A stretch of DNA of 64,000 bases from Thermoplasmata archaeon (GTDB taxonomy: Archaea > Thermoplasmatota > Thermoplasmata > Thermoplasmatales > Thermoplasmataceae), in assembly GCA_015520045.1 (NCBI GenBank), contig WAQW01000045.1, positions 1 through 64,000 on the forward strand, given 5' to 3'. Positions within the stretch are counted from its first letter, which is position 1, and each line of letters opens with the position of its first letter. This document shows positions 1-7,975 of the stretch, piece by piece. The notes below the pieces were generated by a model that saw only the letters and a program-made list of their open reading frames with translations, was not told where the DNA came from and searched no databases. Both the position numbers and the translations under genes were made by a program.

Positions 1-126
1 GCTATGAAGATAATTTATCTCAGGGTAGTTGAGATAAATGATAAGTGGTCTCTAAGAACATTAAGGGGATATTATAAATGCAAGGATGAGATAGAGGAAA
101 TGTTTCAGGAGAGGTATCCTTTATAA
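1..126 (+). CDS. Transposase C-terminus (partial)
   Basis: The frame is open from the window edge and gives 41 residues ending in ERYPL and a TAA stop. A KIIYLR...KWS segment followed by LRGYYKCKDEIEEMF resembles the C-terminal tail of mutator/IS256-type transposases; that assignment is inference from a short tail. The stop lies inside the 35-base terminal repeat, which supports its being the element's own transposase. The N-terminal part and the catalytic residues are outside the window, so whether the copy is intact cannot be judged. Confidence 0.5.
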   Translation, partial: AMKIIYLRVVEINDKWSLRTLRGYYKCKDEIEEMFQERYPL

Positions 127-150
127 ATACACAAAATATGGGACGCTACG
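116..150 (+). repeat. IS terminal inverted repeat, copy A
   Basis: Thirty-five bases that match the reverse complement of 43791-43825 without a mismatch. Identity stops at 150 on the outer side, while on the inner side similarity fades gradually. This is the pattern of two IS ends from the same family. Confidence 0.7.
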
Positions 151-213
151 TCAAAGAGGATTGATCACCTCAATAGAAACCAAATTTTTTATGTTTTGGT
201 TTTATTTGCTTTG

Positions 214-732
214 ATGGCGATTTATGAATTTGAAGGCAGGATTCCGTCAATATCTGATAGTTCTTTCGTTTTTCCGAATGCTACTGTGATCGGGGATGTT
301 ACCATTGAAGATGAGGTGTGGATCGGTCCTGGGGCTGTGATTCGCGGGGATTACGGAACAATAAAGATAGGGAGTTTTTCTGCAATTGAGGATAATTGCG
401 TCATTCATGCGAGGCCTGGAGAAACAACCTATATTGGAAAACACGTAACGATCGGGCATTTAAGCGTGGTTCACACAGGGAGAATAAAAGATTGGGCCGT
501 CATAGGCATGAACGCAACCGTTTCCGACTTCTCAGAGGTTGGTGAATGGGCTGCAATTGGAGAGGGAGCTGTGGTGAGATCTAAACAGGTAATTCCCGAC
601 AGAGGGATTGCCGTGGGTGTCCCTGCTAAGGTTATCGGCAGTGTTAACGATGAGTACATAAACCTGTGGAAGGGTTATAAGAAAAATTACAACACCTTTT
701 CCTCACGTTACAAAAATCTGGTGAAACTATAA
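214..732 (+). CDS. Gamma-class carbonic anhydrase-like hexapeptide protein
   Basis: A left-handed beta-helix protein of 172 residues built from hexapeptide repeats, of the gamma carbonic anhydrase/YrdA/PaaY group. The three histidines that bind the metal in Cam-type enzymes appear conserved as His65 (in CVIHA), His82 and His87 (in GHLSVVH), so it may hydrate CO2, although many family members have no proven activity. I chose the ATG at 214 because it leads straight into the family's usual N-terminus; a TTG at 196 would add six residues. It stands alone 60 bp beyond the IS end. Homotrimeric and cytoplasmic by family knowledge. Confidence 0.85.
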   Translation: MAIYEFEGRIPSISDSSFVFPNATVIGDVTIEDEVWIGPGAVIRGDYGTIKIGSFSAIEDNCVIHARPGETTYIGKHVTIGHLSVVHTGRIKDWAVIGMNATVSDFSEVGEWAAIGEGAVVRSKQVIPDRGIAVGVPAKVIGSVNDEYINLWKGYKKNYNTFSSRYKNLVKL

Positions 733-1267
733 CAGACTCCGCTAATCCACGAAACACATCGTCCATTAAGTCATCTGGAAACCATTAAGCACGCTTCGGT
801 GAGAGAACTATTTTTTGCTATGTATTGCTGTATACTATGCTGACTTTCATACGTGAAATGGGAACATATCACGTAGATTTTCATGCTACAGTAATAACTA
901 TCTACACTAAAGGTTCCTGTTATTAGTGCTTATGGGATCCAGTACTGATCAACGAAATTTGAGTTATAAAGAACACTGTGTATTTGTGGGTTTTGATCAC
1001 GTTCAACGTGGAATTACGGATTTGGCATTCCTACACACCATTTTTGGCAGTGAACACAAAGACAATTAGGTTCGAAATTTGCCAACTTTTTGGGCCCATC
1101 CCAAATCAATGAGTCGGAGCATCATAGATGCTTTCATTCAAACCTCCTCTTCATTTTTTGTAAAAGGGGGCATAGTTATACTGATAAAAATCAATTCATT
1201 GTCGGGGATCGAGGCCGTATTTAAAACGAGAACGCACTTCTGCAACAAAGGCGGTGTAGAAAGTTGG
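733..1267. other. Intergenic region without a recognisable gene
   Basis: I find no convincing gene on either strand; the frame on the plus strand from 1079 is antisense to trm1. The region carries two short inverted repeats built on the same CACGT core: 7-base arms at 850-856 and 869-875, and 6-base arms at 998-1010. This could be regulatory sequence or decayed element sequence. Confidence 0.4.
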
Positions 1268-2320
1268 CTACTCGTTCAACAGCATATCAAAGATTTCAGC
1301 TGTATTCAAAATAGATTTGATGCCAGTGGGCGAGAATGTCGTCCTTCCAACTTCAGAAACTCCTCGTGTCTTCAAAATGTCAATCACATGACTCACGGGT
1401 GGCGGAGATATATGCCTGAATTTTGCAAGCTCAGAAATATCTGTGAAATACAGCTGTGTGTCTTCGTGTTTAATCCTGTCAACATATTTCCTCAAAAGAA
1501 CATTATCACTCAGGTAATCTGGAATTTCAATGCTAGAAAGAAAATCCCTCGAGAATAGGTTTCCTAACCATAAGGGGCCCTCCTCTACGCTCGGATATCG
1601 ATTGAAAATCACCTTATGTTTATTTATATAACCTATATTGTCCAAAGCCTTTCTGGCCAAAGATGTCCCATTCCTTATCCTGAAAATTACCCTGTAGTAA
1701 TGGGAGTACCATATTGAAAGCTGAGGAATCGCCTCTCTCCCGAGGGATGCAGCGCGTCTTACGAATGAACCAATCAACACTCTTATTCCCGTTTCGTGTC
1801 TGTAAATGTCGTTAATCACCCTTGCGTCATACCTCAAAAACGTCTTTGATGGAACGGAACCCGTCAGCGCACTCAAATCCGTTGCAGTTATGGCAACATA
1901 TCCATTATTTTTCACTGAATATATAGACTGATCGAAGTACTGCAACGGCGAACCATAAGGATCCACATCAATGAAATCAAAGAGTGAGTGTGAAAGAGTC
2001 GCCTCGAATGACTCATTGGAGAATGTGACACCGCCTCTCAGATCTGCAATATTATCCTTTATAATCTCCGCTGAAAGTTTGTTTCTTTCTGATATGACTG
2101 TCTCGACATTGGCCTCCAGATAATATCTTATGCCTCTAATGCCCGTACCACCGAAACCATCCAGTGCCCTTCTGGGTTTTGCATACCGTAAGAAGAGGAT
2201 GGTGATGTCTCGGTTCAATTTCTGAGATTTATTAAAAAAGCCAGGACGCGCCCTGGAAGGCCCCATCCTATCCTGTGTAGTTGCCCTTTTCAGTATTGCA
2301 AGACCTTCTCTAACTGTCAA
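1268..2320 (-). CDS. trm1: tRNA (guanine26-N2)-dimethyltransferase Trm1
   Basis: Methylates N2 of G26 in tRNA with S-adenosylmethionine. Of 350 residues, the N-terminal half carries the Rossmann fold with an SAM-binding loop DGFGGTGIRGIRY and the catalytic motif DVDPYGSP near residue 138. The N-terminal VREG and NRD elements are typical of Trm1. The usual FYNP motif reads FFNK here. Its start overlaps the stop of the upstream THEP1 gene by 4 nt, so it is the last gene of a three-gene unit and probably translationally coupled. Confidence 0.9.
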   Translation of the reverse strand: MTVREGLAILKRATTQDRMGPSRARPGFFNKSQKLNRDITILFLRYAKPRRALDGFGGTGIRGIRYYLEANVETVISERNKLSAEIIKDNIADLRGGVTFSNESFEATLSHSLFDFIDVDPYGSPLQYFDQSIYSVKNNGYVAITATDLSALTGSVPSKTFLRYDARVINDIYRHETGIRVLIGSFVRRAASLGREAIPQLSIWYSHYYRVIFRIRNGTSLARKALDNIGYINKHKVIFNRYPSVEEGPLWLGNLFSRDFLSSIEIPDYLSDNVLLRKYVDRIKHEDTQLYFTDISELAKFRHISPPPVSHVIDILKTRGVSEVGRTTFSPTGIKSILNTAEIFDMLLNE

Positions 2321-2859
2321 GACCCCTCCTCACCCTGGAGAACGCGAAGTACCTTGAAGGGGAGGATATTCCTATTGATCGGCGTGATATCAAACACACG
2401 TACCCCCTCCAGACTCCTTATCTCCTGCAGAACAGGATTTCTAGATTTCTTGTGAAGCGTTAGGATCAAGGGTTTTTCGCCGTGGAGTACCCCGTCAATG
2501 GCGGTCTGAACGGCTCTGGTAGTATGCTGCAGCTTCCCTATCTCATCGATAACAATGTAATCAGCCATTTCTGATGCCTTCTGAAGAGATGGGACCAAGA
2601 TCTCCTCAAGTATGCGGGTATCAACCCCTATCTTATCTATCTTAACTCTAGATATCAACTTCACGTCTGCAAATACCGCCTTTCTCTTAGTATGAAGGTC
2701 ATAAATGCTGTATCCAGACAATTTTCCTTCCTTTCTGACCTCACCGAAAAGAACACCATGAATCACTTTTCCTTCATTTTCGAGAATTTCAAGTATTTTT
2801 TTCAGCGCGACGGTCTTTATCGAATTTACAGGCCCAGTTATCACTATCTTCAATCCCAT
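2317..2859 (-). CDS. THEP1-family nucleoside-triphosphatase with altered P-loop
   Basis: A 180-residue protein of the THEP1/NTPase_1 family (P-loop nucleotide phosphatases of uncertain physiological role). The Walker B region VIDEIGKL and the family's GEVR..G..SGY segment are present. The Walker A loop reads GPVNSIKT: the Lys-Thr pair remains but the second conserved glycine of GxxxxGK[ST] is Ile. Activity may be reduced or lost. It lies between the MptD-like gene (2 nt away) and trm1 (4-nt overlap). Confidence 0.75.
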   Translation of the reverse strand: MGLKIVITGPVNSIKTVALKKILEILENEGKVIHGVLFGEVRKEGKLSGYSIYDLHTKRKAVFADVKLISRVKIDKIGVDTRILEEILVPSLQKASEMADYIVIDEIGKLQHTTRAVQTAIDGVLHGEKPLILTLHKKSRNPVLQEIRSLEGVRVFDITPINRNILPFKVLRVLQGEEGS

Positions 2860-2861
2860 TA

Positions 2862-3227
2862 TCAGTCACCATCAATGTACATTAAGGGATAATTCATTTC
2901 TGGGATGTAACGAAGGCGAGCTACTATTCTCTCTTCACCATATTTCACAGTCACAGAAACATTTAACATATCCCCAGAGAGCGTGAGGTACTTGTAAACT
3001 CCACGCCTCTTCTTGATCTTATCAACATCAATTCTTATTGATGCGTCTTCAACGAAGGGCTGCACGAGCAAACTCTCCCTGATCGCCGTTTCCAAGGATC
3101 TCACATTGGTAAGATTGAGAGGAACGCCGACATATTGATGATATATAGTACCCAACTTTATTCCCGCCTCAAAAATGGCTCTTTCCCTATCATTACAGTT
3201 AAAATATCGTCTAGCAGGATCGCGCAT
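2862..3227 (-). CDS. mptD: MptD-like archaeal dihydroneopterin aldolase
   Basis: A 121-residue protein matching the archaeal MptD/DUF372 family, which cleaves 7,8-dihydroneopterin to 6-hydroxymethyl-7,8-dihydropterin in pterin biosynthesis. Family hallmarks seen are the N-terminal RERAIFEAGIKLG..YHQ block, SGDML near residue 84, and the C-terminal YPLMYI. The length is usual for the family. It is the first gene of an operon with THEP1 and trm1, and nothing in that context explains the pterin link. Confidence 0.8.
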   Translation of the reverse strand: MRDPARRYFNCNDRERAIFEAGIKLGTIYHQYVGVPLNLTNVRSLETAIRESLLVQPFVEDASIRIDVDKIKKRRGVYKYLTLSGDMLNVSVTVKYGEERIVARLRYIPEMNYPLMYIDGD

Positions 3228-3750
3228 ATTTAACCTTTATTACATCACAATAAATAAATTTTTATCGGATCTCTTATGAAAATCCATCAGCAGCAATGCT
3301 CACCTGAAATTTGGTATCCCGGCCCGTATAGCCCAGCATTAAAAGGTAATCGTCCGGTTAAAACCTCAGGGATTTAAATCCCCGTTAATCCTTAAACTCT
3401 CGCTTCTCTCGGACTGACTCAGGAAATCATCCCTCCGGAACAGTGGAATATTCTATGCGAAAATTGAAGTATCAAACATCTTCTTCACTTTGTTCTGCTT
3501 CACATTCACGCACAAAGACACTGAGATGCTACGCGTATTCCTTTAACCGAGATAGATTAGTAGGGTATCTGCATGATACCTTTACATTATGTTGATAAGA
3601 TCAAACTCTACAATGCACGCATGGATTCCGAAGTGAAAAACCATACCCCTCGTGTTAGGTAATTACTCATCTTTAAAGGAAGCTTTCAGAGATTACATCT
3701 GCATCATTGCTAACGGTTAGAATAAAGCACAATCTCTTCGAGCAGTTAAA
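3228..3750. other. Intergenic region with a tRNA-like fragment
   Basis: No open frame here looks like a gene. Around 3330-3400 the sequence resembles a decayed tRNA: a GGTA-like D-loop element and a GGGATTTAAATCCC T-arm-like hairpin, but the acceptor and D stems do not pair. Nothing else stands out. Confidence 0.35.
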
Positions 3751-3978
3751 CTACCTCCCAGAGAGGTCTATGGAACCTTCACCGGAGCCATCGTAAAGAT
3801 CACTGAGATAGGTCTTAGCTATGGAGGCGATATAATTCGAAATAAGCCTGTCGAGATCTTCGGATTCCTCCGTTGACAATAACTCATCATTGGCAATCTC
3901 CTCCTGCAGCTTAATCAGCTCCGAAATATCAGAATGCCATATCATCCTGAAATAGAGATCATACTGATCGTTTGGCAT
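3751..3978 (-). CDS. Small acidic protein of unknown function
   Basis: Seventy-five residues, rich in Asp, Glu and Ser, probably mostly helical (ISELIKLQEEIAND and a following helix), with no membrane segment, signal peptide or cysteine. An AT-rich TTTATAA box lies about 17 nt before the ATG on the minus strand, which supports real expression. I do not recognise the family. It is isolated between two gaps of more than 500 bp. Confidence 0.5.
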   Translation of the reverse strand: MPNDQYDLYFRMIWHSDISELIKLQEEIANDELLSTEESEDLDRLISNYIASIAKTYLSDLYDGSGEGSIDLSGR

Positions 3979-4520
3979 GTTATCACGTTTATAAATGAAT
4001 CCAAGGATAAATACTTATGTGGATCGGCACTTGAAGGGTGATAACCGTCGTACACTTACACATAACATATGCGTGTCGTCCGTGAATTCTGCTAAATCAC
4101 GGTAACTCGTTATTGCAACCACATAAAGCTCAAACAACGACCGCCCCCAGAACACATATTTCCTATCTGTTTGCTCAATAGAAATAGTTTGTTAGCATCC
4201 TTATGCCATGTCAGTAAAGCTGAGGCAGCTAAATGATAAGCTTACTGATCGAAAAACAGAATCTCCTCAACATGCTGTGGTTTTTTAAACCACTGGCATT
4301 AAGGAGATAGGTGATTGATGGCCCGCCTTTGAGGTTTCACCCCGGAATTCCTCTGTAAAGCAGCATGATGCAATTTAGATAGTTTGTTTAACTGGCATGC
4401 TGCACAATCTTTTAGAGTATCCTTTTACCGGCACAGTCCTGAAGAGAGCCGTAAAATATAACGTGGCGACCCCTGAAAAAGATGCTCGATATATATAATG
4501 GCAGTTAGCATTACCGTTCA
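3979..4520. other. Intergenic region carrying a long hairpin
   Basis: No protein gene is evident. The notable structure is the 48-base stem-loop at 4261-4308. A TATA-like stretch (TCGATATATATAATGG) ends about 20 nt before the coaA start and is its likely promoter. Confidence 0.5.
4261..4308. repeat. 48-base imperfect hairpin
   Basis: Three nested paired blocks: ATCTCCT (4261-4267) with AGGAGAT (4302-4308), ATGC (4272-4275) with GCAT (4296-4299), and GTGGTTT (4277-4283) with AAACCAC (4287-4293) around a TTT loop. The pairing is exact within each block. It lies in a gap and is not at the end of a recognisable gene. It could be a small structured RNA, a decayed element end or a recombination site. 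Confidence 0.55.
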
Positions 4521-5480
4521 ATGATCAATAGAACAGAAGATGCCCCGAGGTACACCCCTTATATTATCTTCTCCAGGGAGGAGTGGCGGTCACTCAGAGA
4601 TTCGACTCCCCTGACCATAACAAAACGGGAACTTGACAAGATTAGGGGAATCAATGAGAACATCTCACTCTCAGAGGTTGAGGACATATATCTCCCACTC
4701 TCCAGATTGCTGAATCTTTATTTTATTGGTTCTAGAGAACTCAGGAGGGCAAGAAGCAACTTCCTTGGAAAGTCCTCTGAGCCTGTCCCGTTCATTATCG
4801 GTATTGCAGGTAGCGTTGCGGTTGGAAAGAGCACCATCTCCCGTCTCTTAAAGACGCTCATATCAGCCTGGCCGGAGCACCCCTCCGTTGAGCTGATCCC
4901 GACCGATGGTTTCCTCTACCCCAACAGTATCCTCGAGGAAAAGAACCTGATGGATAAAAAAGGGTTTCCAGAGAGTTATGATTTACCTAAGCTTATATCC
5001 TTTTTGTACAAAATCAAATCCGGAGAGTCAAACCTTAAGATACCTGTTTATTCTCATATTATATATGATATCATTCCAGGCAAATATCATCATATCGGAA
5101 ATTCAGACATAATACTGCTTGAGGGTTTGAATGTGCTCCAGACAAAAACAACGAAGAAAAAGAATACTCCAGAAATGATGGTTTCAGATTTTTTTGATTT
5201 TTCCATATATATCGATGCAGATGAAAGGTACATCAGAAGGTGGTACATCGATAGATTTAAAGTCCTGCAGAAAACGGCATTTACCAAAAAGGAATCGTAT
5301 TTCAGGAGATATTCGACACTCTCTGACTCAGAAGCGGAGATAGTTGCGGGGAATATATGGGACACAATCAATTATGTTAACTTAAAACAAAACATAGAGC
5401 CCACCAAATACCATTCAGATCTCATCCTGTTGAAACGAAAAGACCACAGTATCGATAGGGTGATGATGAGGAAGATTTAG
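4521..5480 (+). CDS. coaA: Type I (bacterial-type) pantothenate kinase
   Basis: Phosphorylates pantothenate with ATP, the first step from pantothenate to coenzyme A. Of 319 residues, the Walker A loop GIAGSVAVGKST lies near residues 94-105, followed by the PTDGF segment, the YDLP region and LLEGLNVLQ, all typical of bacterial CoaA. Most archaea use pantoate kinase plus phosphopantothenate synthetase instead; a CoaA-type enzyme has been characterised from Picrophilus torridus and is an established peculiarity of this group. It is monocistronic, with a TATA-like stretch just upstream. Confidence 0.93.
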   Translation: MINRTEDAPRYTPYIIFSREEWRSLRDSTPLTITKRELDKIRGINENISLSEVEDIYLPLSRLLNLYFIGSRELRRARSNFLGKSSEPVPFIIGIAGSVAVGKSTISRLLKTLISAWPEHPSVELIPTDGFLYPNSILEEKNLMDKKGFPESYDLPKLISFLYKIKSGESNLKIPVYSHIIYDIIPGKYHHIGNSDIILLEGLNVLQTKTTKKKNTPEMMVSDFFDFSIYIDADERYIRRWYIDRFKVLQKTAFTKKESYFRRYSTLSDSEAEIVAGNIWDTINYVNLKQNIEPTKYHSDLILLKRKDHSIDRVMMRKI

Positions 5481-6047
5481 CCTTGAAATATAATTTGTAA
5501 TTTATGCGGCAGGTCCTACCAAAAAGATAAAGCAAGCTTGAATGCATGCCGATTCCCAAGCACAGCTATCCCCAAAGAGAAATCTTGCAAAAGAGTTTCG
5601 ATACCAAGGGATTCTTCTACCACCCTGTGTAGATACACGCCAAAACCTGGTGGCAGGATGATTAGCTACTTCCTTAAAACAGATGAGATTCAAATATCAA
5701 TGTTATCATTCAAAACTATATTCAACCTTGCACCTAACCCGAATACGGGAGACCTGAACTCAGAGTCGGCACAGGATAAAAAATTTAGCTGCTTAGTTGC
5801 GGGTCACCGTGAAAGAAGTTCTCCGGGGGTGTAGAGGAAGAAAAAGCCATACAGAATATGAAACTGCGTGATTTGAAAGGGAGGAAAATCTCAAAGATGC
5901 TCGGCATCGCAATAAAATACTGAGGTCATGCAGATAATGGCAGGGAAAGCCATCCCTGAATGGGTTACATACAATAACATCTCTCCCTACTATGGAATAT
6001 GCTACTCAAAAGGATAATATACAGGTCAATATTAACCCTTTGATACT
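5481..6047. other. Intergenic region without a supported gene
   Basis: An open frame at 5538-5834 on the plus strand has atypical composition and no recognisable motif, and I do not accept it. A short stretch near 5860-5925 reads like a helix-turn-helix fragment (GRKISKMLGIA) and then hits a stop. It could be a relic of a lost gene, but the evidence is weak. Confidence 0.35.
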
Positions 6048-6209
6048 ATGGTCGAGCGCCTAGCGGATATTGAGATAGTCAAGGATGGAGACATATATCA
6101 GGCACGCATAACTCTCCCATCAGGGGATGTTGTGACTGTAGAAAATGAAGATTTTGAAGAAATACTAGAGCAGATCGCAAATGATATTCAGGAGAGATAT
6201 GGGAGTTGA
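6048..6209 (+). CDS. Small protein (53 aa) abutting tRNA-Ser
   Basis: An ATG-initiated frame of 53 residues, acidic, with an alternating beta-strand pattern (DIEIVKDGDIYQARITLPSG) followed by a helix. It has no cysteine or membrane segment. The pattern looks like a genuine small folded protein, but I do not recognise the family. Its TGA stop ends at 6209 and the mature tRNA-Ser begins at 6210, so the two are very likely on one transcript. Confidence 0.5.
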   Translation: MVERLADIEIVKDGDIYQARITLPSGDVVTVENEDFEEILEQIANDIQERYGS

Positions 6210-6290
6210 GCGGGGATGGCCCAGTGGTACGGCGGTAGCCTGCTAAGCTATTACTCTTCGAGTACGAGGGTTCGAATCCCTCTCCCCGCG
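6210..6290 (+). tRNA. tRNA-Ser (GCT)
   Basis: A class II tRNA with a 7-bp acceptor stem GCGGGGA/TCCCCGC, an anticodon stem TAGC/GCTA around loop CTGCTAA (anticodon GCT), a long variable arm (TACTCTTCGAGTA) and a T arm GAGGGTTCGAATCCCTC. The discriminator base is G, as expected for archaeal serine tRNA. CCA is not encoded. Confidence 0.95.
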
Positions 6291-6493
6291 CTGCCTGTTG
6301 GAAACTGAGGCTTCTTGGAATCAAGAAAAAGCAAGTCATTGATGGCGCCAATGAAACATTTTATGATGTTGCCGCTATCTCTCAATAGCGAAATATTTAA
6401 GATGCAGCGATCCATAAGCTGTAAAATATTAACAAAAGGTTTACTATATCCCTGAGATATAAGTATTTGGAAGAATAGGATGTGGATGATATA

Positions 6494-6961
6494 ATGCCTA
6501 AGAAAGAAGAGTTTGGGGAAGACTTTCAGTATATCGTGCGTATAGCCAACAAGGACCTTGATGGTACAAAAACTGTTGAACTTGGCCTGTCAAACATAGA
6601 AGGGATTGGCCTTCGACTGGCCAGAATGATCAGAAAAAGATTCAAAATTCCCTCAAACAAGAGGATAGGTGAACTGTCTGAGCCTCAGATTGAAGAGCTT
6701 AAGAATTTCATAGAATCAAAATCTTTTGAGGGAATTCCTGAGTGGGCGCTTAACCATCGGAAGGAGATCACAACGGGCCAAAACCTCAATCTCGTTACGA
6801 ACGACCTCAAACTCCAGATACAGGACGATATAAACCTCCTGAAAAAGATAAAATCTTACAGAGGAGTGAGACACGAAACCCACCATAAGGTTAGAGGCCA
6901 GCGTACCAAATCAAATGGAAGGAAGGGGCTTTCTATAGGCGTAATGAGAAAGAGGAGTTAA
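6494..6961 (+). CDS. rpsM: 30S ribosomal protein S13
   Basis: Protein of the small-subunit head, of archaeal length (155 residues). The N-terminal FQYIVRIAN..LDG and the GIGLRLA helix-hairpin-helix are typical, and the basic C-terminal tail RGVRHE...RGQRTK contacts rRNA and tRNA. I place the start at the ATG 6494 (MPKKEEF); a GTG at 6482 would add four residues. It opens the S13-S4-S11-RpoD operon. Confidence 0.95.
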   Translation: MPKKEEFGEDFQYIVRIANKDLDGTKTVELGLSNIEGIGLRLARMIRKRFKIPSNKRIGELSEPQIEELKNFIESKSFEGIPEWALNHRKEITTGQNLNLVTNDLKLQIQDDINLLKKIKSYRGVRHETHHKVRGQRTKSNGRKGLSIGVMRKRS

Positions 6962-6991
6962 ATAATATTTTAAAATGAACTGGTGAATTAA

Positions 6992-7591
6992 ATGGGTGAT
7001 CAGAAATTTCAGAGAAAGAAATATTCAACACCAAGACATCCATGGGAGAAAGAGAGGATAGAAGAAGAAAGGAGGATCGTCCTCGATTATGGCTTGCGCA
7101 GTAAACATGAACTCTGGAGATCTGAATACTTCCTCGAAGCTGTGAGGGTTCAGGCCAGAAACCTTCAGGCGAGGTTGAGATATAAGGATCCAAACGCAGA
7201 GAATCAGTTTAAGCGGCTGATTTCAAGACTCAGCAGGTACAATATATTGAGCAAGGATGCGACCCTCGATGATGTTCTCTCCCTAAAGATTGAAGATATC
7301 CTTGAGAGGAGACTACAGACCATCGTTTACAGGAAGAACCTAGCCTCCACAGTCAAGCAGGCAAGGCAACTTGTCACCCACGGGCATATTGCGATAAAGG
7401 GAAAGAGAGTAGACATACCAGGGTATATGGTTAAAGATGAGGAGGAAGATCACATCACCTATTATGAAACATCACCCCTGGCTGACGAGCTTCATCCTAT
7501 CAGGCAAGTTATTTCAGGTGGCGCCCCGACCGGAGATGAGGATGCTGGCGAGACGCCAGAAATTCAAGAAAAGGGGAGTGAGCCTGAATGA
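6992..7591 (+). CDS. rpsD: 30S ribosomal protein S4
   Basis: Small-subunit assembly protein, 199 residues, archaeal/eukaryotic S9 type. The S4 RNA-binding domain is visible around residues 105-155 ([30 protein letters not shown]). The C-terminal ~40 residues are acidic and low in complexity. It follows rpsM by 30 bp and its stop overlaps the rpsK start by 4 nt. Confidence 0.95.
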   Translation: MGDQKFQRKKYSTPRHPWEKERIEEERRIVLDYGLRSKHELWRSEYFLEAVRVQARNLQARLRYKDPNAENQFKRLISRLSRYNILSKDATLDDVLSLKIEDILERRLQTIVYRKNLASTVKQARQLVTHGHIAIKGKRVDIPGYMVKDEEEDHITYYETSPLADELHPIRQVISGGAPTGDEDAGETPEIQEKGSEPE

Positions 7592-7971
7592 GTAGAACGG
7601 CTATCGCTCATATATTTGCATCACACAATAACACGATCATCGTGGTAACTGATCAGACGGGCGCTGAAACTATCGCCAAAATCTCTGGTGGCATGGTTGT
7701 CAAGAATGATAGGGACGAGTCGTCCCCCTATGCTGCCATGAAGGGAGCAGATATAGTGGCAGACAGGCTGAAAGAGTTTGGAATCACCGATCTTGTTATC
7801 AAGGTTCGGGCACCCGGTGGCAACCGTTCGAAGGTTCCGGGACCGGGAGCACAATCAGCCATACGTTCCTTCTCAAGAGCCGGTTTCAAGATAATCAGAA
7901 TTGAAGAGGTTACTCCAATACCTCACGATGGCACGAAGAAGAAAGGTGGAAGGCGGGGCAGGAGAGTCTAA
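7588..7971 (+). CDS. rpsK: 30S ribosomal protein S11
   Basis: Small-subunit platform protein, 127 residues. It shows the family blocks [31 protein letters not shown] and the basic C-terminal tail [15 protein letters not shown]. The start overlaps the rpsD stop (ATGA-type), which points to translational coupling. Confidence 0.97.
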   Translation: MSRTAIAHIFASHNNTIIVVTDQTGAETIAKISGGMVVKNDRDESSPYAAMKGADIVADRLKEFGITDLVIKVRAPGGNRSKVPGPGAQSAIRSFSRAGFKIIRIEEVTPIPHDGTKKKGGRRGRRV

Positions 7972-7975
7972 AAAG

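Larger units (their letters stand above)
1..150 (+). mobile_element. Right end of an insertion sequence
   Basis: This is the terminal part of an insertion sequence that begins outside the window. It holds the last codons of a transposase-like frame followed by a terminal repeat. The last 35 bases (116-150) recur exactly, in inverted orientation, at 43791-43825, which marks 150 as the probable outer edge. The repeat includes the stop codon of the frame, so coding sequence runs almost to the end of the element. The family is inferred only from the protein tail. Confidence 0.6.

Noticed and set aside
1079-1558. Open frame of 159 codons on the plus strand
   Set aside because: It lies mostly antisense to the clear trm1 gene and has no protein-family motif.
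3326-3403. A tRNA-like sequence with a GGTA D-loop element and a T-arm-like hairpin
   Set aside because: The acceptor and D stems do not pair, and the anticodon loop cannot be assigned. At best it is a relic; I do not list it as a tRNA.
4230-4260. C/D-box-like sRNA pattern (ATGATAA followed by CTGA)
   Set aside because: The boxes do not match the consensus well and no guide match could be tested.
5538-5834. Open frame of 98 codons after coaA
   Set aside because: Unusual composition, no motif, no promoter or ribosome binding site; the antisense frame is equally open.
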